Origin: Gemmatimonadaceae bacterium
Lineage (GTDB): Bacteria > Gemmatimonadota > Gemmatimonadetes > Gemmatimonadales > Gemmatimonadaceae
DNA: 7,121 bases
NCBI GenBank assembly: GCA_013816695.1
Contig: JACDDZ010000081.1
Location: 1 to 7,121 of the forward strand
Direction: 5' to 3'
In this document: positions 6,095-7,121 of the stretch, in pieces
How positions within the stretch are numbered: the first letter of the stretch is position 1
Layout of the letters: every line of letters begins with the position of its first letter
The notes under the pieces: generated by a model
What the model was told of the DNA's origin: nothing
The model's input: only the letters and a program-made list of their open reading frames with translations
Database searches by the model: none
Program-made: the position numbers and the translations under genes

Positions 6095-6853
6095 AAAGCG
6101 CTGCCCAAGCCTGAGGAAGGTCTCAGGCGCATCTGAAGCAATGAATCTGTATCGTGCGGTGGAGCCTTCGCCGGCCAGCAGATTCTGGTCGCGCAGGACA
6201 TGCGCAGTTTCGGCTGCAGTTTCCGCAGCGCTGTCGATAAGCCGCACTTCGCGGCCAACAACAGTACCGATGGCGCGTTTGATCAGCGGGTAGTGTGTAC
6301 AACCGAGCACGAGCGTATCGATATGCGCATCGCGCAAAGGTGTCAGGTACTCGCGCGCTATCACACCTGTAGCTTCCGTCTCGAGCCAACCCTCCTCCAC
6401 AAGTGGCACGAAGAGCGGACATGCGGCAGCGCTGATACGTGCATCCGGGAGAATTTTGAGAATCTCGCTCTCGTAGGCTCGCGACCGGATCGTCCCCTCA
6501 GTACCGATGACGCCGACACTCCCTGACTTCGTTGCGGCCGCAGCAGCCCGTGCACCTGGCTCGATGACGCCGATAACCGGAACTTTCAGGGACGCCCTGA
6601 GTGCGGGCACTGCGTGCGCAGTCGCAGTGTTACACGCTACAACCAGCGCCTTGATTCCCTGCTGCTCGAGAAAGGCGCCAATCTCCTGGCTATACCTTAG
6701 AACTGTATCGGGACTCTTTGGCCCATAGGGGACACGCGCGGTATCGCCGAAGTAGACGATGCTCTCATTGGGAAGCTGACGAATCAACTCGCGGAATACA
6801 GTCAGCCCCCCGATGCCGGAATCAAAGACTCCGATCGGAGAGTCTGCTACCAC
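6050..6853 (-). CDS. murI: Glutamate racemase
   Basis: This 267-residue protein converts L-glutamate to D-glutamate for peptidoglycan synthesis in the cytoplasm, without a cofactor, by a two-cysteine mechanism. PIGVFDSGIGGLTV (6-19) carries the catalytic-site Asp-Ser pair at 11-12. YFGDTARVPYG (34-44) binds substrate. VVACNTATA (71-79) holds the first catalytic Cys at 74, and LGCTHYPL (183-190) holds the second Cys at 185 with His187. The C-terminal helix LRLGQRFLG is typical. I chose the GTG at 6851-6853 because the family motif begins within 6 residues and because it overlaps the upstream gene's stop (CAGTGGTAG, 7 nt). The frame is open 24 codons further, but those lie in the upstream coding sequence. 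There is no Shine-Dalgarno, so coupling to the upstream gene is likely. Its 3' end runs under the convergent phosphoesterase gene. Confidence 0.96.
   Translation of the reverse strand: MVADSPIGVFDSGIGGLTVFRELIRQLPNESIVYFGDTARVPYGPKSPDTVLRYSQEIGAFLEQQGIKALVVACNTATAHAVPALRASLKVPVIGVIEPGARAAAAATKSGSVGVIGTEGTIRSRAYESEILKILPDARISAAACPLFVPLVEEGWLETEATGVIAREYLTPLRDAHIDTLVLGCTHYPLIKRAIGTVVGREVRLIDSAAETAAETAHVLRDQNLLAGEGSTARYRFIASDAPETFLRLGQRFLGAAIERVETITLG
6109..6128. terminator. Inverted repeat after the phosphoesterase gene, possible weak terminator or 3'-end hairpin
   Basis: GCCTGAG at 6109-6115 and CTCAGGC at 6122-6128 form a perfect 7-bp stem with a 6-nt loop, 14 nt past the stop codon of the plus-strand phosphoesterase. 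No U-tract follows on the plus strand (the next bases are gcatctgaagc), so it does not fit a classic intrinsic terminator. It also lies inside the coding sequence of murI. It could stabilise the 3' end of the plus-strand transcript, or be a chance repeat in coding sequence. Confidence 0.3.
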
Positions 6854-7121
6854 TGCAGCGTCGCGACTACCTGTGCGGAGTGCCGCGCACTGATTCCACC
6901 CTTCACGTTGACCGGGAAGTCCCAAAGGTTGGCGGCCACGTACGCATCTGCGGCCGATATCAGGTGATTGAAGAGGATCGCAGCAATCCAGTCTTCGTAA
7001 TGAGTGCGTCGTGCTGCGATGCGCGCGGGAGTGTTCCGGTTTCGCTCGTAAGTCGCGGCCTTTGGCTTTCCTGTGATTGAATCGAGGACCACGCGTCCCG
7101 TTACCGGATCGGTCTGAAATG
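6847..7121 (-). CDS. C-terminal part of an uncharacterised protein (DUF5683-like), cut by the right window edge
   Basis: The frame is open from the window edge to the TAG at 6847-6849, giving the last 90 residues of a longer protein. The GTG at 7090-7092 is in frame but is not taken as the start, because the frame continues upstream without a stop. The visible part begins with two copies of an Asp-x-x-Thr-Gly unit (DPVTGRVVL, then DSITGKPKA). An Arg-rich linker follows, then a hydrophobic helix, EDWIAAILFNHLISAADAYV, continuing into AANLWDFPV, and finally a beta-like tail ending Leu-Gln-Trp. The conserved-looking DWIAxxxFNHLxxxADAYVAAxLWDF stretch resembles the C-terminus of DUF5683 proteins, membrane-associated proteins of unknown function with a transmembrane helix containing a DA-V-A pattern. 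This is recalled by eye. It overlaps murI by 7 nt and is probably co-transcribed with it. Confidence 0.7.
   Translation of the reverse strand, partial: FQTDPVTGRVVLDSITGKPKAATYERNRNTPARIAARRTHYEDWIAAILFNHLISAADAYVAANLWDFPVNVKGGISARHSAQVVATLQW

Noticed and set aside
6854..6925. 24-codon extension of MurI
   Set aside because: It lies inside the upstream gene's coding sequence, and the family N-terminal motif starts right after the GTG at 6851-6853.
1..7121. Mobile island, phage, toxin-antitoxin or CRISPR-type defence system
   Set aside because: No integrase, transposase, terminal repeats, direct-repeat array or toxin-like small gene pair is visible. All genes fit conserved chromosomal housekeeping or envelope families.

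Overview
The window looks like a chromosomal, protein-dense piece of a Gram-negative (two-membrane) bacterium with moderately high GC by eye. The mix of a LptE-type lipoprotein, a stand-alone heptose-1-phosphate adenylyltransferase, an LpxH-like metallophosphoesterase, a DUF5683-like protein and the MurI / RNase PH / RdgB set is most compatible with Gemmatimonadota or a related phylum. That placement is inferred from protein style, not from a database search. I see no mobile element, CRISPR array, rRNA or tRNA, and no clear sign of horizontal transfer.

Layout, right to left, because nearly everything is on the minus strand. At the right edge is the C-terminal part of a DUF5683-like protein (6847-7121), coupled by a 7-nt overlap to glutamate racemase murI (6050-6853). 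One gene, an LpxH-like calcineurin-fold phosphoesterase (5330-6094), runs on the plus strand. Its 3' end overlaps the 3' end of murI by 45 nt, and a perfect 7-bp hairpin lies just past its stop. A 64-nt divergent gap (5266-5329) separates it from a tightly packed eight-gene minus-strand run: YbgC/FadM-like thioesterase, exported HEAT-repeat/cyclophilin fusion protein, LolA/LolB-like lipoprotein, LptE-like lipoprotein, small single-pass membrane protein, RfaE2-type nucleotidyltransferase, RNase PH (rph), and RdgB/HAM1 (cut by the left edge).

Almost every junction in that run overlaps by 4 to 26 nt or is separated by a few nt. Half of the starts are GTG or TTG with poor ribosome binding sites, so the unit is probably one transcript with translational coupling. 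Its first five or six genes point to envelope work: acyl-thioester handling, periplasmic prolyl isomerisation, lipoproteins and LPS transport, and heptose activation for the LPS core. The last two are RNA and nucleotide housekeeping genes.

I do not find an undescribed defence or mobile system. The items most worth a second look are the secreted HEAT-cyclophilin fusion placed beside lptE, the two less-characterised envelope proteins around lptE, and the probable CTG start of the heptose adenylyltransferase.
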